A stretch of DNA of 64,000 nucleotides from Flagellimonas sp. S3867 (GCF_014698935.1 NZ_JACVMN010000002.1:806001-870000), one strand, 5' to 3'; numbered from the stretch's first letter, positions 8,599-18,609 are shown. Program-made: numbers and translations. Notes: generated from the sequence alone by a model not told the origin.

Positions 8599-10236
8599 TT
8601 AATGCCGAGCGGCTGTTCTCGCATTGTGCAAATCAATATAATGTTGGTTGAGTTCATCCGAATCTTTGTATTGTATACGAAGTTCCTCTAGCTTTTTATG
8701 AAGCTCTTTTACCACATCGGCATATGCAGGGTCATCGTAGACATTGTTCATTTCCTGAGGATCTTTTTGACGGTCGTATAGTTCCCATTCATTTACATCA
8801 TAATAAAAGTGAGCTAACTTATAATCAATCGTCACAATTCCATAATGACGCATCACCTGATGTTCTGCTGGATATTCATAATAATGATAATAAACGGCAT
8901 CCCGGGCCCAATCTTTCTCATTAGAGGTTAAAAGAGGCATAAGGCTTTCGCCCTGCATGTCATCTGGCGCTTCAATTTGAGCTACCTCTAAAAAAGTTTG
9001 GGCAAAATCCAGATTTTGTACCATTTCCTCACTTGTAATACCGGGCTTTATTTTGTTGGGCCAACGAATCAACAATGGCGTTTTGAAAGATTCATCATAA
9101 ATAAAACGCTTGTCAAACCATCCATGTTCCCCTAAATAAAAACCTTGGTCAGAGGTGTATACCACCATTGTGTTTTCAGACAATCCATTTTCATCCATAT
9201 AATTCAGTAAACGACCCACATTGTCATCGACCGAAGAAATACAGGCCAAATAGTCTTGCATATAGCGTTGATACTTCCAAATCATTTTTTCTTCTGAGGT
9301 CATTGACGGCCAGTTTTCTTCAAAATCCTTACTTATAGCATCTAAAAAAGGTTTGTATTGGGCTTTTTGTTCGTCCGTGGCACGGTTGTAAATATTGGTA
9401 AAGGCATTGACCAAATCCGGGACTTCCGGAGTCACACCATTCATATTGGCAATTGTTTCTGGCCATACTTTGGTATCATATGTATATTTCATGTGGGTCA
9501 ATAAATTCATTTCTGCGGTTTTAGCCGCTGACCCTCTGTTGCTATAATCATCAAAAAGAGAAGCAGGTAAAGGGAATTCTTTTCCATAAAACTCTTTGAA
9601 TTTTTCTGGGGTTGGCCACCAAGGTCGATGAGGGGCCTTATGAAGATACATCAACATAAAAGGCTTTTCTCGAGTTCGTTTTTGGTCCAACCAGTTTATG
9701 GTAAGGTCGGTAATAATGTCTGTGGCATAGCCGATTATTGTGGTATCACCACGTTGAGAGATAAAATCAGGGTTGATATAATTTCCTTGTCCGGGCAAAA
9801 TCATAAAATCATCAACCCCTTTGGGGTTGTTTCCAAAATGGAGTTTCCCAAACATTGCAGTTTCATATCCCGCTTTTTGGAATAATTGAGGAAAGGTTAC
9901 CTGAGTGGTATCAAACGGCATTAGATTGTCTACTTTTCCATTGATATGGGTGTGCTTCCCAGTCAAAATAGTTGCTCTTGATGGAGCGCAGATAGAATTG
10001 GTCACACTAGCATTGGTGAATACAATACCTTCTTTGCCAATACGGTCAATATTTGGAGTTTGAATGAGGTGATCACTATAGGCACTTATTGCCTGATAGG
10101 CATGATCATCGGACATGATAAAAATAATGTTCGGTTTTTCCTGAACAGAAGATTTAGCCTCCTTTTTCTTATCAGCACAGGAAATTAGAACGAAGGCGGA
10201 AAGCGTAATTACAAAAGGTTTTGATAAAATGTTCAT
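8599..10236 (-). CDS. Family S1 sulfatase, lipoprotein
   Basis: This 545-residue protein has a lipoprotein signal (ITLSAFVLISC, lipidated Cys20), so it is probably envelope anchored. The alkaline-phosphatase-fold sulfatase domain carries metal ligands in MSDDHAY (Asp43/44) and the maturation motif C83-A-P-S-R87, where Cys is converted to formylglycine by an FGE or anSME enzyme not encoded in this window. The C-terminal region (YELYDRQKDPQEMNN-like, here WELYDRQKDPQEMNN) is typical of Bacteroidota enzymes that remove sulfate from marine or host polysaccharides or organosulfates. The substrate cannot be read from sequence. It stands alone: no SusCD pair or glycosidase is adjacent, and the next gene is divergent. 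Confidence 0.93.
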   Translation of the reverse strand: MNILSKPFVITLSAFVLISCADKKKEAKSSVQEKPNIIFIMSDDHAYQAISAYSDHLIQTPNIDRIGKEGIVFTNASVTNSICAPSRATILTGKHTHINGKVDNLMPFDTTQVTFPQLFQKAGYETAMFGKLHFGNNPKGVDDFMILPGQGNYINPDFISQRGDTTIIGYATDIITDLTINWLDQKRTREKPFMLMYLHKAPHRPWWPTPEKFKEFYGKEFPLPASLFDDYSNRGSAAKTAEMNLLTHMKYTYDTKVWPETIANMNGVTPEVPDLVNAFTNIYNRATDEQKAQYKPFLDAISKDFEENWPSMTSEEKMIWKYQRYMQDYLACISSVDDNVGRLLNYMDENGLSENTMVVYTSDQGFYLGEHGWFDKRFIYDESFKTPLLIRWPNKIKPGITSEEMVQNLDFAQTFLEVAQIEAPDDMQGESLMPLLTSNEKDWARDAVYYHYYEYPAEHQVMRHYGIVTIDYKLAHFYYDVNEWELYDRQKDPQEMNNVYDDPAYADVVKELHKKLEELRIQYKDSDELNQHYIDLHNARTAARH

Positions 10237-10348
10237 TGGTTGGATTGTTTGAGTTTAAAAAGGTACAAATTGTTCAGCAGAAGCTATAACTAAGGGCTTT
10301 TCCGTAACTTGTGCACACCTTAATGATGATTTTATAACAGAGTCTCTA

Positions 10349-11818
10349 TTGAACCCTCTTAAACGGCTTTTTAAACAGACTTTTATTTATGGCCTGGCAA
10401 CAGTTTTGCCTAGGGTAATTTCCTTTTTCTTACTGCCTCTGTATACGTCTGTTTTTGAAAATGCATCAGGATATGGTCAGTATATCAATATATATGCTTG
10501 GATCGCTATTTTCAATGTGTTTTTGGCTTATGGCATGGAGACGGCCTTTTTTCGATTTTATCATAAAGGAGAAAATAAGGGCGCAGTTGTTTCCACTTCA
10601 TTGATTTCATTGTTGGGTTCTTCGTTGCTGTTTTTGGTGTTTGCACTTTCAATCAAAGAAACTTTGGCAAGTGTCACCAATATCAATGTGGATTTTATAA
10701 AATTCACTACGTATATTTTGGTTTTGGATGCCTTGGTGATTATTCCTTTCGCTTTGTTGAGGGCACAGGAAAAACCAATGAAGTATGCAGTTTTAAAAAG
10801 TATTAATGTTGCCATAAATCTGTCCTTCAACGTTTTCTTCTTACTTATTCTTCCAAAAATGGTCCAGGAAAGTGGCGATAGTTTTATAACTAGTTTTTAT
10901 AAAGAAGGTTGGGAAATTCAGTACATCTTTATTTCCAATATCATTGCTAGCGGGGTTACGTTGCTGATTTTGCTGCCCACTTATTTTAAAGTGTCCTATA
11001 AATTTGACCCTGCTATTTGGAAACAGATGTTAAAATATGCCGGCCCCGTGATGATAGCAGGAATTGCATTTACAGTCAACGAGGTATTGGATAAAATTTT
11101 ATTAACTGAAATATTACCTTCCAATATTGCAGAATCTGAAGTGGGAAAATATGGGGCATGTTACAAACTTGCTCTTTTTATGACCCTATTTGGCACTGCG
11201 TTCCGAATGGGGGTGGAACCCTTTTTCTTTAGCCATGCCAAAACAGAAAAACCGCAAAGAACCTATGCCCAGATAACCAATTACTTTGTGATTATTGGCT
11301 CCGTAATTCTTCTTGGAGTTGTTGTTTATGTAGATGTTCTCGGAAAACTATTAATACGTAATGAAGTTTATTGGGAAGCACTTAATGTAGTTCCCATAAT
11401 ATTATTGGGGAGTTTTTGCTTGGGGATATACCACAACCTGTCAGTTTGGTATAAAGTCACGGATCAAACCAAATTTGGCGCATATATTTCATCCATTGGG
11501 GCATTGATCACATTGATCATAAACATCGCATTGATACCAAAAATTGGATATATGGCTTCCGCTTTGGCAACTTTGGCCGCATATGGAAGCATGATGCTTT
11601 TATCCTATTATTTTGGAAGAAAATACTATCCAGTTCCCTATAATATGCGCAAAATCATCTTTTACCTTTCTATTTCAATAGTATTTTCTGCACTTTCTTT
11701 TTACGTTTTTCACAGAAATTTAATAGCAGGCAGCCTGCTACTTTTGTTATTTTTGGCATTGGTTTACAGATTGGAAGGAGATAAGTTAAGAACCATATTT
11801 CTACAGCGTGAAAATTAA
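10349..11818 (+). CDS. Polysaccharide/lipid flippase (Wzx-like, MATE superfamily)
   Basis: This 489-residue polytopic protein has about 14 membrane helices and starts [20 protein letters not shown], a very common start of flavobacterial oligosaccharide flippases. It probably flips an undecaprenyl-linked or similar glycan across the inner membrane. The start is TTG at 10349, because no in-frame ATG lies upstream before homology would begin and the two nearby ATGs are out of frame. It overlaps dut by 11 bp and heads a six-gene envelope cluster ending with the EnvC-like gene. Confidence 0.85.
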   Translation: MNPLKRLFKQTFIYGLATVLPRVISFFLLPLYTSVFENASGYGQYINIYAWIAIFNVFLAYGMETAFFRFYHKGENKGAVVSTSLISLLGSSLLFLVFALSIKETLASVTNINVDFIKFTTYILVLDALVIIPFALLRAQEKPMKYAVLKSINVAINLSFNVFFLLILPKMVQESGDSFITSFYKEGWEIQYIFISNIIASGVTLLILLPTYFKVSYKFDPAIWKQMLKYAGPVMIAGIAFTVNEVLDKILLTEILPSNIAESEVGKYGACYKLALFMTLFGTAFRMGVEPFFFSHAKTEKPQRTYAQITNYFVIIGSVILLGVVVYVDVLGKLLIRNEVYWEALNVVPIILLGSFCLGIYHNLSVWYKVTDQTKFGAYISSIGALITLIINIALIPKIGYMASALATLAAYGSMMLLSYYFGRKYYPVPYNMRKIIFYLSISIVFSALSFYVFHRNLIAGSLLLLLFLALVYRLEGDKLRTIFLQREN

Positions 11819-12242
11819 GATTATAAACAAGTCAGACCATCAATTGCCCCACTACGAAACACCAGCTTCTGCCGGTATGGACCTGAGGGCAAACATAAAA
11901 GAATCGATTACCTTGAAATCCTTGGAAAGGACCATTGTACCCACTGGTCTTTTTATCGAATTACCAATAGGGTATGAAGCTCAAGTGCGTCCACGAAGTG
12001 GTTTGGCGGCAAAAAAGGGAATTACAGTTTTGAATGCCCCGGGTACTATCGATGCAGATTATCGCGGTGAGGTTGGGGTTATTTTGGTAAATCTTTCCAC
12101 AGATGACTTTACTATTGAAAATGGGGAGCGCATCGCCCAAATGGTCATCGCCAAGCATGAACGTGCAGAATGGGTTCAAACAGAAGCTCTTTCAGAGACT
12201 GATAGAGGATCAGGAGGATTTGGCAGCACCGGCGTACAATAA
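11808..12242 (+). CDS. dut: dUTP diphosphatase
   Basis: This 144-residue trimeric dUTPase hydrolyses dUTP to dUMP and pyrophosphate. The five family motifs are visible: AGMDLRANI (residues 22-30), [11 protein letters not shown] (about 63-73), [16 protein letters not shown] (about 77-92), ERIAQMVI (about 108-115) and the C-terminal [12 protein letters not shown] at 11808 is the start that gives the canonical N-terminus [13 protein letters not shown]. The gene overlaps the end of the flippase gene by 11 bp. Confidence 0.96.
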   Translation: MKIKIINKSDHQLPHYETPASAGMDLRANIKESITLKSLERTIVPTGLFIELPIGYEAQVRPRSGLAAKKGITVLNAPGTIDADYRGEVGVILVNLSTDDFTIENGERIAQMVIAKHERAEWVQTEALSETDRGSGGFGSTGVQ

Positions 12243-12276
12243 AACTAAACACTAAATACGTTATACTAAAAAGCTT

Positions 12277-13293
12277 ATGAAAATAATAGTCCCAATGGCG
12301 GGAAGAGGTTCTCGTTTAAGACCACATACATTAACGGTTCCAAAACCTTTGATTCCGGTTGCCGGAAAACCGATTGTGCACAGATTGGTGAGTGATATTG
12401 CAAAGGTTTTGGGTGAGCAAATAGAAGAAGTTGCCTTTATCTTGGGAGATCCAGCCTTTTTCGGGGACGATGTGGTAAAAAGTTTAATGCAATTGGCAGA
12501 AAGCTTGGGAGCCAAGGGCTCTATATATCGGCAAGATGAACCTTTGGGAACGGGCCATGCTATTATGAGCGCGAAAGACTCCTTAAGTGGACCAGCGGTG
12601 ATAGCATATGCAGATACCTTGATTCGAGCTGATTTTGATTTAGACAAATCTGCAGACAGTGTTATTTGGGTAAAGCAAGTAGACCGACCAGAAGCTTTTG
12701 GGGTGGTAAAATTGAGTGATCAGAATGAGATTGTAGAACTAGTTGAAAAACCACAAGAGTTTGTTTCTGATCTGGCAGTGATTGGAATCTACTATTTTAA
12801 GGACGTCGGAGTACTTAAAAACGAATTACAATATGTTTTGGATAACCAAATCATTAATGGAGGAGAATACCAAATTAATGACGGGATAAAACGCATGATG
12901 GAAAAAGGCATGAAATTTGTCCCAGGTAAGGTTGATGAATGGATGGATTGCGGAAATAAAAATGTAACAGTAGAAACAAATCAACGCATGCTCAACTTTT
13001 TGAAGAAAGATGGTGAGGGGCTGATTGCCAACTCGGTTAAAAAAGAAAACGCCAATATAGTTGAGCCATGTTTTATTGGCGAAAATGTGGTGTTGAAGAA
13101 TACTACGGTTGGTCCATACGTTTCTGTTGGTGCAGATACAATATTGGAAAACTCAACCGTAAAAAATAGCTTAATACAGAGCAAGAGTAAAATCACTAAT
13201 GCGAATTTGGACAATGCGATGATTGGTAATCACGTGGTTTTTGATGGCAATTTTGAAACTATTAGCATCGGAGATTACTCTGTATTGGAGTAA
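12277..13293 (+). CDS. Sugar-1-phosphate nucleotidyltransferase
   Basis: The first 230 residues or so of this 338-residue protein form a GT-A nucleotidyltransferase fold: VPMAGRGSRLRPHT (residues 5-18) is the nucleotide-binding loop and VPKPLIPVAGKP the sugar-phosphate contact. ADTLI around residue 112 is the metal-binding region. The C-terminal part has left-handed beta-helix hexapeptides (ENVVLKNTTVGPYVSVGADT). It resembles glucose-1-phosphate thymidylyl/uridylyltransferases and probably makes an NDP-sugar. The exact substrate is not determined by visible motifs. Its position after the flippase suggests envelope glycan work. Confidence 0.87.
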   Translation: MKIIVPMAGRGSRLRPHTLTVPKPLIPVAGKPIVHRLVSDIAKVLGEQIEEVAFILGDPAFFGDDVVKSLMQLAESLGAKGSIYRQDEPLGTGHAIMSAKDSLSGPAVIAYADTLIRADFDLDKSADSVIWVKQVDRPEAFGVVKLSDQNEIVELVEKPQEFVSDLAVIGIYYFKDVGVLKNELQYVLDNQIINGGEYQINDGIKRMMEKGMKFVPGKVDEWMDCGNKNVTVETNQRMLNFLKKDGEGLIANSVKKENANIVEPCFIGENVVLKNTTVGPYVSVGADTILENSTVKNSLIQSKSKITNANLDNAMIGNHVVFDGNFETISIGDYSVLE

Positions 13294-13330
13294 GCGCTAT
13301 AGCTTTCTCCAAAAGAGAACCTAAATTAAA

Positions 13331-14239
13331 ATGAAAAAGACTGTAAGCACATACCTGTTTATCTTCATATTTTCTCTCTGCGCATATACGCAAGATGAAG
13401 AGCAAAGCGCTGAAGTCTTTTTAGAGGAATACACAGATGAATTTCAAGAAAGTTTCTTTGAGGCACTAAAGCAAAAGGGAATCCAAAACTATGATAGGGC
13501 CATCAAACTGTTTTTGGAATGCAAAAACTTGGACCCCCTGAATAGCGTAGTTGATTATGAATTGGCAAAAGCGTACTTTCTTGATAAAAAATACATTCAG
13601 GCTCAAGAATTTGCTATAGAGGCATTGAATACTAAACCAACGGATTTTTGGTATTTGGAAAGCTTGGTGAACATTTTGGAAAAACAAGGAAGTTCTTTGG
13701 ACAATTTTCAACTGAGCATCCCTTTTCAAGAGCTAGAACTACGGGAAAATCTGGCGGTGATTTACTTTAAAAAAAGAAAATACCAAGATGCCCTAAAAGT
13801 ATTAGAAGGTCTTGGGAACACCAAATTTGCCACAAATTTGACCTTGAAAATTAATGATTCCCTTCACCAAGACACAGAGAAAACCAATACTGTAATTACT
13901 AAGAAGACGCCTGAAGAGGAAGACCCAACTACACAATATAAAAATAAGATTGAGGAACTGTTGGCTACGAATAACTTTAAGCAAATGGAGTCCATCTCAG
14001 AGGAGGCATTGGACCTATACCCGTTGCAACCCTATTTTTATTTTGCTTACGGAACAGCTTTAAATAGAAGCTCTAAATCGGCTAAAGCGGTGGAAGTTTT
14101 AGAAAGCGCAATCGATTATTTATTAGATGATGATGTTTTGGCCAACAAAATATACAAGGAACTATCAAGGGCCTATACCGCTATAGGCAACGCAACAAAG
14201 GCCCAAGAATATTTGAACAAAGTAAAACCAGGTTTATAA
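13331..14239 (+). CDS. Secreted tetratricopeptide-repeat protein
   Basis: This 302-residue protein has a signal peptide (about residues 1-20, ending CAYTQ). It contains TPR-like helix pairs at about residues 45-120 (YDRAIKLFLECKNLDPLNS) and again at 205-300 (AVEVLESAIDYLL, AYTAIGNATKAQEYLNKV), separated by a Thr/Glu-rich linker. It is probably a periplasmic or envelope adaptor protein. Its stop overlaps the next start (TAATG), so it is translationally coupled to the DUF4292 lipoprotein. The TPR-DUF4292-EnvC order recurs in flavobacteria, pointing to a shared cell-envelope role. No catalytic motif is seen. Confidence 0.8.
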   Translation: MKKTVSTYLFIFIFSLCAYTQDEEQSAEVFLEEYTDEFQESFFEALKQKGIQNYDRAIKLFLECKNLDPLNSVVDYELAKAYFLDKKYIQAQEFAIEALNTKPTDFWYLESLVNILEKQGSSLDNFQLSIPFQELELRENLAVIYFKKRKYQDALKVLEGLGNTKFATNLTLKINDSLHQDTEKTNTVITKKTPEEEDPTTQYKNKIEELLATNNFKQMESISEEALDLYPLQPYFYFAYGTALNRSSKSAKAVEVLESAIDYLLDDDVLANKIYKELSRAYTAIGNATKAQEYLNKVKPGL

Positions 14240-15024
14240 TGCGCGCATTTCGATTTCATAAAATGGGAAAATCAATATTTTTGCTCTTGAGCTTGTTGAT
14301 TTTTGGATCGTGCAAATCTACCAAATCGATTACGGGGGGTGAGATAGACTCTCGCCTGTCTGCTAAGCGAATTATTGAAAATCATTACGCCAATCAAACT
14401 GATTTTAAAACCCTAAGTGGAAGGGTAAAGATTGATTATTCAGATGGAAAAAGTAATCAAGGAGTTAGTGTCAGTTTGCGAATGGAAAAAGATAAGGTAA
14501 TCTGGTTAAGCGCTCCTCTTGGAGTGGTAAAAGCTCGAATTACACCTGAAAGAGTGTCTTTTTACAACAAACTTCAAAATGAATATTTTGATGGAGATTT
14601 TGGTTATTTGAGTCAACTTTTAGGGACGGAGTTAAACTTCAATAAAGTACAAAGTCTATTGTTGGGTGATGCAATCCTTGATTTAAGGGAAGGCAAATAT
14701 GCTTCGGGGATAGACGAAGGAAACTATCAATTAAAACCAAAAAAGGCGCAAGAGCTATTTAAGATTTTGTTTCAATTGGAACCGAAAAATTTTAAAATAG
14801 CCGCCCAAGAAATTGCTCAACCCGAAGAAAATAGAAGGCTCAGGGCAAAATATACTTATCAGGATATTTCAGGGAAGGTAGTGCCCAATGAAATCCATAT
14901 TGTTGCTTTGGAAAATATGGATCGAACAACAATTGGCTTGAACTTTAAGAACATGGAACTCAATAGAACGCTGAATTTTCCATATAAAATTCCTAAGGGA
15001 TTTGATGAAATAATATTAAAGTAA
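14239..15024 (+). CDS. DUF4292 lipoprotein
   Basis: This 261-residue protein has a lipobox-type signal (LLSLLIFGSCKST, Cys about 29) followed by a mostly beta domain matching the DUF4292 family, which resembles LolA/LolB-type lipoprotein-carrier folds. An alternative start at Met9 (MGKSIFLL) would give a more compact signal peptide. It lies between a TPR protein and an EnvC-like protein with a 1 bp gap to the latter, so all three are probably one transcript. A role in outer-membrane lipoprotein or LPS handling is inference from fold and context only. Confidence 0.8.
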   Translation: MRAFRFHKMGKSIFLLLSLLIFGSCKSTKSITGGEIDSRLSAKRIIENHYANQTDFKTLSGRVKIDYSDGKSNQGVSVSLRMEKDKVIWLSAPLGVVKARITPERVSFYNKLQNEYFDGDFGYLSQLLGTELNFNKVQSLLLGDAILDLREGKYASGIDEGNYQLKPKKAQELFKILFQLEPKNFKIAAQEIAQPEENRRLRAKYTYQDISGKVVPNEIHIVALENMDRTTIGLNFKNMELNRTLNFPYKIPKGFDEIILK

Positions 15025-15025
15025 T

Positions 15026-16249
15026 ATGACAAATAAAATTTCATATTACCTTTATTGTTTGATTCTTACCATTTTGGTTTCGGTACCTCTGCATGCCCAA
15101 ACAAGCGAGCAAAAAGCGTTGGAGGCCAAACGAGAACGTTTACAAAAAGAGATAAAGGAAATCAACCGATTACTCTTTGCCGAAAAGAAGGAAAGAGGAA
15201 ATGTTCTTGACCAAATGAACGCTTTGGACCAAAAAATTAATGTGAGGCAAGAACTTATTCGGGTCACCAATCAACAATCCAATTTACTCAATCGACAAAT
15301 CAATGTAAATATCAGAAGTATTAGCAAACTTCGTGAAGACCTTAAAATTCTGAGGGAAGATTATGCCAACCTTATTCAAAAGTCCTATCAAAACAAATCG
15401 CAAAGCAATAGATTAATGTTTCTATTATCGGCTGAGAACTTCTATCAGGCCTTCAAAAGACTCCAATATATGGAGCAATATGCAAAGCATAGAAAAAAGC
15501 AGGGGGAGGACATTATAAAGAAAACGGATGAACTGGCAGCCTTAAACAAAGATTTGGTTGGTCAAAGAAAATCAAAGGAGCGTCTGTTGGCAGAAAATCG
15601 AAAGGTAAAGAACGAATTATTTACTGAGATTGAAGCGCAAAAGAACCTTTTGCGCAGTATCCGACAAAATGAGTCCAAATACACAACCGCGATTTCGCAA
15701 AAACGAAAGGAAGCCAGAAAGATTGATCGTGAGATAGAAAGACTGATAAAAAATGCGATAGCAAGCACCAATAAAAAAGCTGGAAAATCCAGTAGGACTA
15801 AATTTGTTTTGACTCCAGAGGCCCAATTGGTGGCCAATAACTTTTCGGCAAACAAAGGAAAGCTGATTTGGCCGGTTGAAAAGGGCATTAAAAGTCAGGG
15901 ATATGGTGTTTATGCAGATAAACTTTATCCTGGAATAAAACATAGAAACAACGGGGTTACCATTGCAACCGATCAAGGTAGCCAAGCAAGAGCTATTTTT
16001 GAAGGAGAAGTAATCGCTATAATTTCAGTTCCGGGAGGAAGCCGAGGTGTAACGATTAAACACGGTAATTACATAAGCACCTACTACAATTTATCCAAAT
16101 TATATGTCCAAAAAGGTGATAGAGTGGCGGCAAAGGAGGTAATTGGCGACATATATACCAGTCGGTTTGATGGCACAACAAAACTGAAGTTCTATCTTTA
16201 TGAAGACTCCAATAGATTAAATCCGGAGGATTGGATTTACCAGCTTTAG
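15026..16249 (+). CDS. EnvC-like murein hydrolase activator (degenerate M23/LytM)
   Basis: This 407-residue secreted protein has a signal peptide (about residues 1-25, ending PLHAQ), a long Lys/Glu-rich coiled coil (30-265) and a C-terminal LytM/M23 domain (285-405). The zinc ligands of active M23 peptidases are not conserved: the expected HxxxD is H-R-N-N-G and the expected HxH is replaced in STYYNL. This matches EnvC, where a non-catalytic LytM domain activates amidases during septum splitting. It is therefore predicted to be an activator rather than an endopeptidase. It is the last gene of the flippase-dut cluster. Confidence 0.88.
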   Translation: MTNKISYYLYCLILTILVSVPLHAQTSEQKALEAKRERLQKEIKEINRLLFAEKKERGNVLDQMNALDQKINVRQELIRVTNQQSNLLNRQINVNIRSISKLREDLKILREDYANLIQKSYQNKSQSNRLMFLLSAENFYQAFKRLQYMEQYAKHRKKQGEDIIKKTDELAALNKDLVGQRKSKERLLAENRKVKNELFTEIEAQKNLLRSIRQNESKYTTAISQKRKEARKIDREIERLIKNAIASTNKKAGKSSRTKFVLTPEAQLVANNFSANKGKLIWPVEKGIKSQGYGVYADKLYPGIKHRNNGVTIATDQGSQARAIFEGEVIAIISVPGGSRGVTIKHGNYISTYYNLSKLYVQKGDRVAAKEVIGDIYTSRFDGTTKLKFYLYEDSNRLNPEDWIYQL

Positions 16250-16252
16250 TAC

Positions 16253-17089
16253 ATGAAAAGTATTACAGACTTACAAGGAACTTTTGAATTGCACAACGGT
16301 GTTCAGATGCCCTATTTTGGTTTGGGAGTATACCTATCAAAAGACGGGAATGAGGTGGTCAGCGCCGTTAAAGAGGCCCTAAATCATGGATATCGACATA
16401 TAGACACCGCTGCCATTTACGATAATGAAAAAGGTGTTGGTATTGGAATTAAGAAAAGCAATGTTGACCGAAAGGATGTTTTTGTGGTAAGCAAGGTATG
16501 GAACAGCGACCAAGGATACGATTCGACCTTAAATGCCTTTGACGATACGCTTGAACGTTTGGGATTGGATTATTTAGATCTGTATTTGATTCATTGGCCC
16601 AAAGGAGAAAAATCCAAGGATACTTGGAAAGCCATGGAGCGGCTTTATGAAGAAAAACGGATTCGAGCTATTGGTGTTAGCAATTTTATGCAGCATCATT
16701 TAGAAGATTTACTGACAGTGGCGAAGATTGTCCCTATGGTTAATCAAATGGAATTTCACCCTTATTTGGTACAACAAGATTTGATTGATTTTTGTAACGA
16801 TAATGGAATCCAATATGAAGCTTGGTCACCTATGATGCAAGGCATCATTTTTGATATTCCCGAGCTGAAAAACTTAGCTGGCAAATACGACAAAACAGTA
16901 GCACAGATTGTTCTTCGTTGGGACATTCAAAAAGGGGTAATTACCATTCCCAAATCTTCCAAAAAAGAGCGGATTATTTCTAATGCCAATATCTTTGACT
17001 TTGAGCTAAACGAAGCAGATGTCAAACTGCTTGATAGGTTGAATAGAGGACAACGTTTTGGCCCCGACCCTAATAACTTCGATTTCTGA
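16253..17089 (+). CDS. Aldo/keto reductase
   Basis: This 278-residue (alpha/beta)8-barrel oxidoreductase uses NADPH. The catalytic tetrad is complete: Asp51 and Tyr56 in GYRHIDTAAIYDNE, Lys81 in VVSKVW, and His114 in YLIHWP. The NADPH-binding segment ITIPKSSKKERI is near residue 228. It resembles the 2,5-diketo-gluconate reductase-like bacterial AKR5 group. The physiological aldehyde or ketone substrate is unknown. The gene starts 3 bp after the EnvC-like gene and converges with the thioesterase gene. Confidence 0.93.
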   Translation: MKSITDLQGTFELHNGVQMPYFGLGVYLSKDGNEVVSAVKEALNHGYRHIDTAAIYDNEKGVGIGIKKSNVDRKDVFVVSKVWNSDQGYDSTLNAFDDTLERLGLDYLDLYLIHWPKGEKSKDTWKAMERLYEEKRIRAIGVSNFMQHHLEDLLTVAKIVPMVNQMEFHPYLVQQDLIDFCNDNGIQYEAWSPMMQGIIFDIPELKNLAGKYDKTVAQIVLRWDIQKGVITIPKSSKKERIISNANIFDFELNEADVKLLDRLNRGQRFGPDPNNFDF

Positions 17090-17093
17090 AGAC

Positions 17094-17606
17094 TTAGGAA
17101 GTAAACAAAGCTTTCAATTCTGTGGCCTTATTGGGTTCCATTTTACCGGCCAGCACCAAACTCAACTGTTTTCTTCGAAGAGCACCAGCAAAGCGTTCTT
17201 TTTCCAAATCTGTTTCTGGCTCCAATGGAGGTACTTCTGTTGGAATTCCAGTTTCATCCACAGCAACAAAAGTATAAATAGCCTCATTGGCCTTGGTGCG
17301 CTCTCCTGTAAACCGGTCTTCCATCCAAACATCGATATAAATCTCCATGGAAGTTTTAAAAGCTCTGGAAACCGACGCCTCCACCGTGACTACACTGCCA
17401 AGGGGAACCGATCTATTAAAGGCAACATGATTCACAGACGCAGTAACCGTAATTCTTCGACTATGTCTTCGTGCAGAAATACTTGCGGCCCTATCCATGC
17501 GGGCCAAGAGCTCTCCACCAAAAAGGTTGTTCAAGGGATTGGTTTCACTTGGCAAAACCATATCTGTCATTACTGTACGAGATTCGCTCGGATTTTTCGC
17601 GCGCAT
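17094..17606 (-). CDS. Hotdog-fold acyl-CoA thioesterase (YciA-like)
   Basis: This is a 170-residue protein when started at MRAKNPSESRTVMTD. An upstream extension to 17690 would run into the preceding gene and is not conserved-looking. Motifs include NPLNNLFGGELLARMDRAA with the catalytic region N-x-L-F-GG and D, then VTASVNHVAFNRSVPLG and EAIYTFVAVD. The family hydrolyses acyl-CoA thioesters as a hexamer. Its start is 59 bp downstream of the HU/SPOR gene stop on the same strand, so the two may be co-transcribed. Confidence 0.88.
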   Translation of the reverse strand: MRAKNPSESRTVMTDMVLPSETNPLNNLFGGELLARMDRAASISARRHSRRITVTASVNHVAFNRSVPLGSVVTVEASVSRAFKTSMEIYIDVWMEDRFTGERTKANEAIYTFVAVDETGIPTEVPPLEPETDLEKERFAGALRRKQLSLVLAGKMEPNKATELKALFTS

Positions 17607-17664
17607 AAGGGTTGGATTTTGCGCAAAGATATTGAAGTGAAAACTGGTTTTAAAGAAAGAAGTA

Positions 17665-18609
17665 TTATTTCTCCGATAGCATCCAAGCATCCGGAGATTC
17701 GGTGCGTTTTACCTTTCTAAGAAACTTGAGTGCTTCTTTTGGATTTTCAAAACTATCGTAAGCTACTTGATGCAGACCAAACTTGTTGGCACCCAAATAA
17801 ATGGCATTATAGCCCTTTTTCTTGAGTTGTGCCACTTTCTTTTCAGCATTTTGTTCAACCCGAAAAGCTCCGGCAATGACATGATGTTTGCCTAGTTTTT
17901 TCTTGTTGATTTTGATACTCAATGCCGGAAGTTCCAAAGGAGCACTTTCAAAAAAAGTAGCTTCCTGTATCAAACGCGTAACTTCTTGCTGGGCATCTTG
18001 CTGAACCGATACTTGTTTTTGCTGAAGGTCATCATAAGCACGATATGATGTTGAACCTAAGGAAACAGCCAATAAAATAACGGCTGCATATTTTAACCAT
18101 GGTCTAAATGAAGACTTTTCCCTTTTTTCTGGAGTAATGATAAATGGAATCTTTTCTTCAAGCTCTTCAACCTCCTCTTTTAAAACTTCCCGCTGAATCG
18201 GAGTTGCCGCAAATGCCGAAAGACCAAATGAAGACGTTAAATAGTTGATTTTATTTTCCGGCTGAAACTGAATTTTATGCTCCCGGTTGAGCATCAATTT
18301 TCCTATACCGAAAAGCTCAATACTTTCTCCTTGTTCAAGCCTTTTCTTCCAAGTTTCCGAAACATTTTCCACCTCTTCCAAAAGCTCTTCATAATCAAGG
18401 CGCTTTTGCTTGGCAATATGGGAGACCAACAAACCATCATTCTTGGAAAGCTGGGCATTAAACGAAACTGTTTTGGTAGGTGGATTTAGCGTATTGGCAA
18501 CGGAATCAATTTCTGCTGATTTTCCATGTGCTAAAAAAGCCCCAAAACCAGGCACCACGACACAATTGTAATCGTAAAGTAATTCTTCTATATAAGCTTC
18601 AATCCGCAT
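17665..18609 (-). CDS. HU-CCDC81 and SPOR domain membrane protein
   Basis: This 314-residue protein has two N-terminal HU/CCDC81-type domains (about residues 1-60, starting IEAYIEELLYDYNCVVVPGFG; and 60-125). A transmembrane helix (WLKYAAVILLAVSLG, about 170-187), a linker and a C-terminal SPOR domain (about 240-312, HHVIAGAFRVEQNAEKKV) follow. SPOR domains bind denuded septal peptidoglycan, so a division-site link between cytoplasm and wall is likely. ATG at 18609 is preferred to GTG at 18615. The gene is divergent from dprA, with a 105 bp gap. Confidence 0.85.
   Translation of the reverse strand: MRIEAYIEELLYDYNCVVVPGFGAFLAHGKSAEIDSVANTLNPPTKTVSFNAQLSKNDGLLVSHIAKQKRLDYEELLEEVENVSETWKKRLEQGESIELFGIGKLMLNREHKIQFQPENKINYLTSSFGLSAFAATPIQREVLKEEVEELEEKIPFIITPEKREKSSFRPWLKYAAVILLAVSLGSTSYRAYDDLQQKQVSVQQDAQQEVTRLIQEATFFESAPLELPALSIKINKKKLGKHHVIAGAFRVEQNAEKKVAQLKKKGYNAIYLGANKFGLHQVAYDSFENPKEALKFLRKVKRTESPDAWMLSEK

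Noticed and set aside
17058..17720. Plus-strand open frame over the thioesterase gene
   Set aside because: It runs antisense to the conserved thioesterase and lacks any motif.
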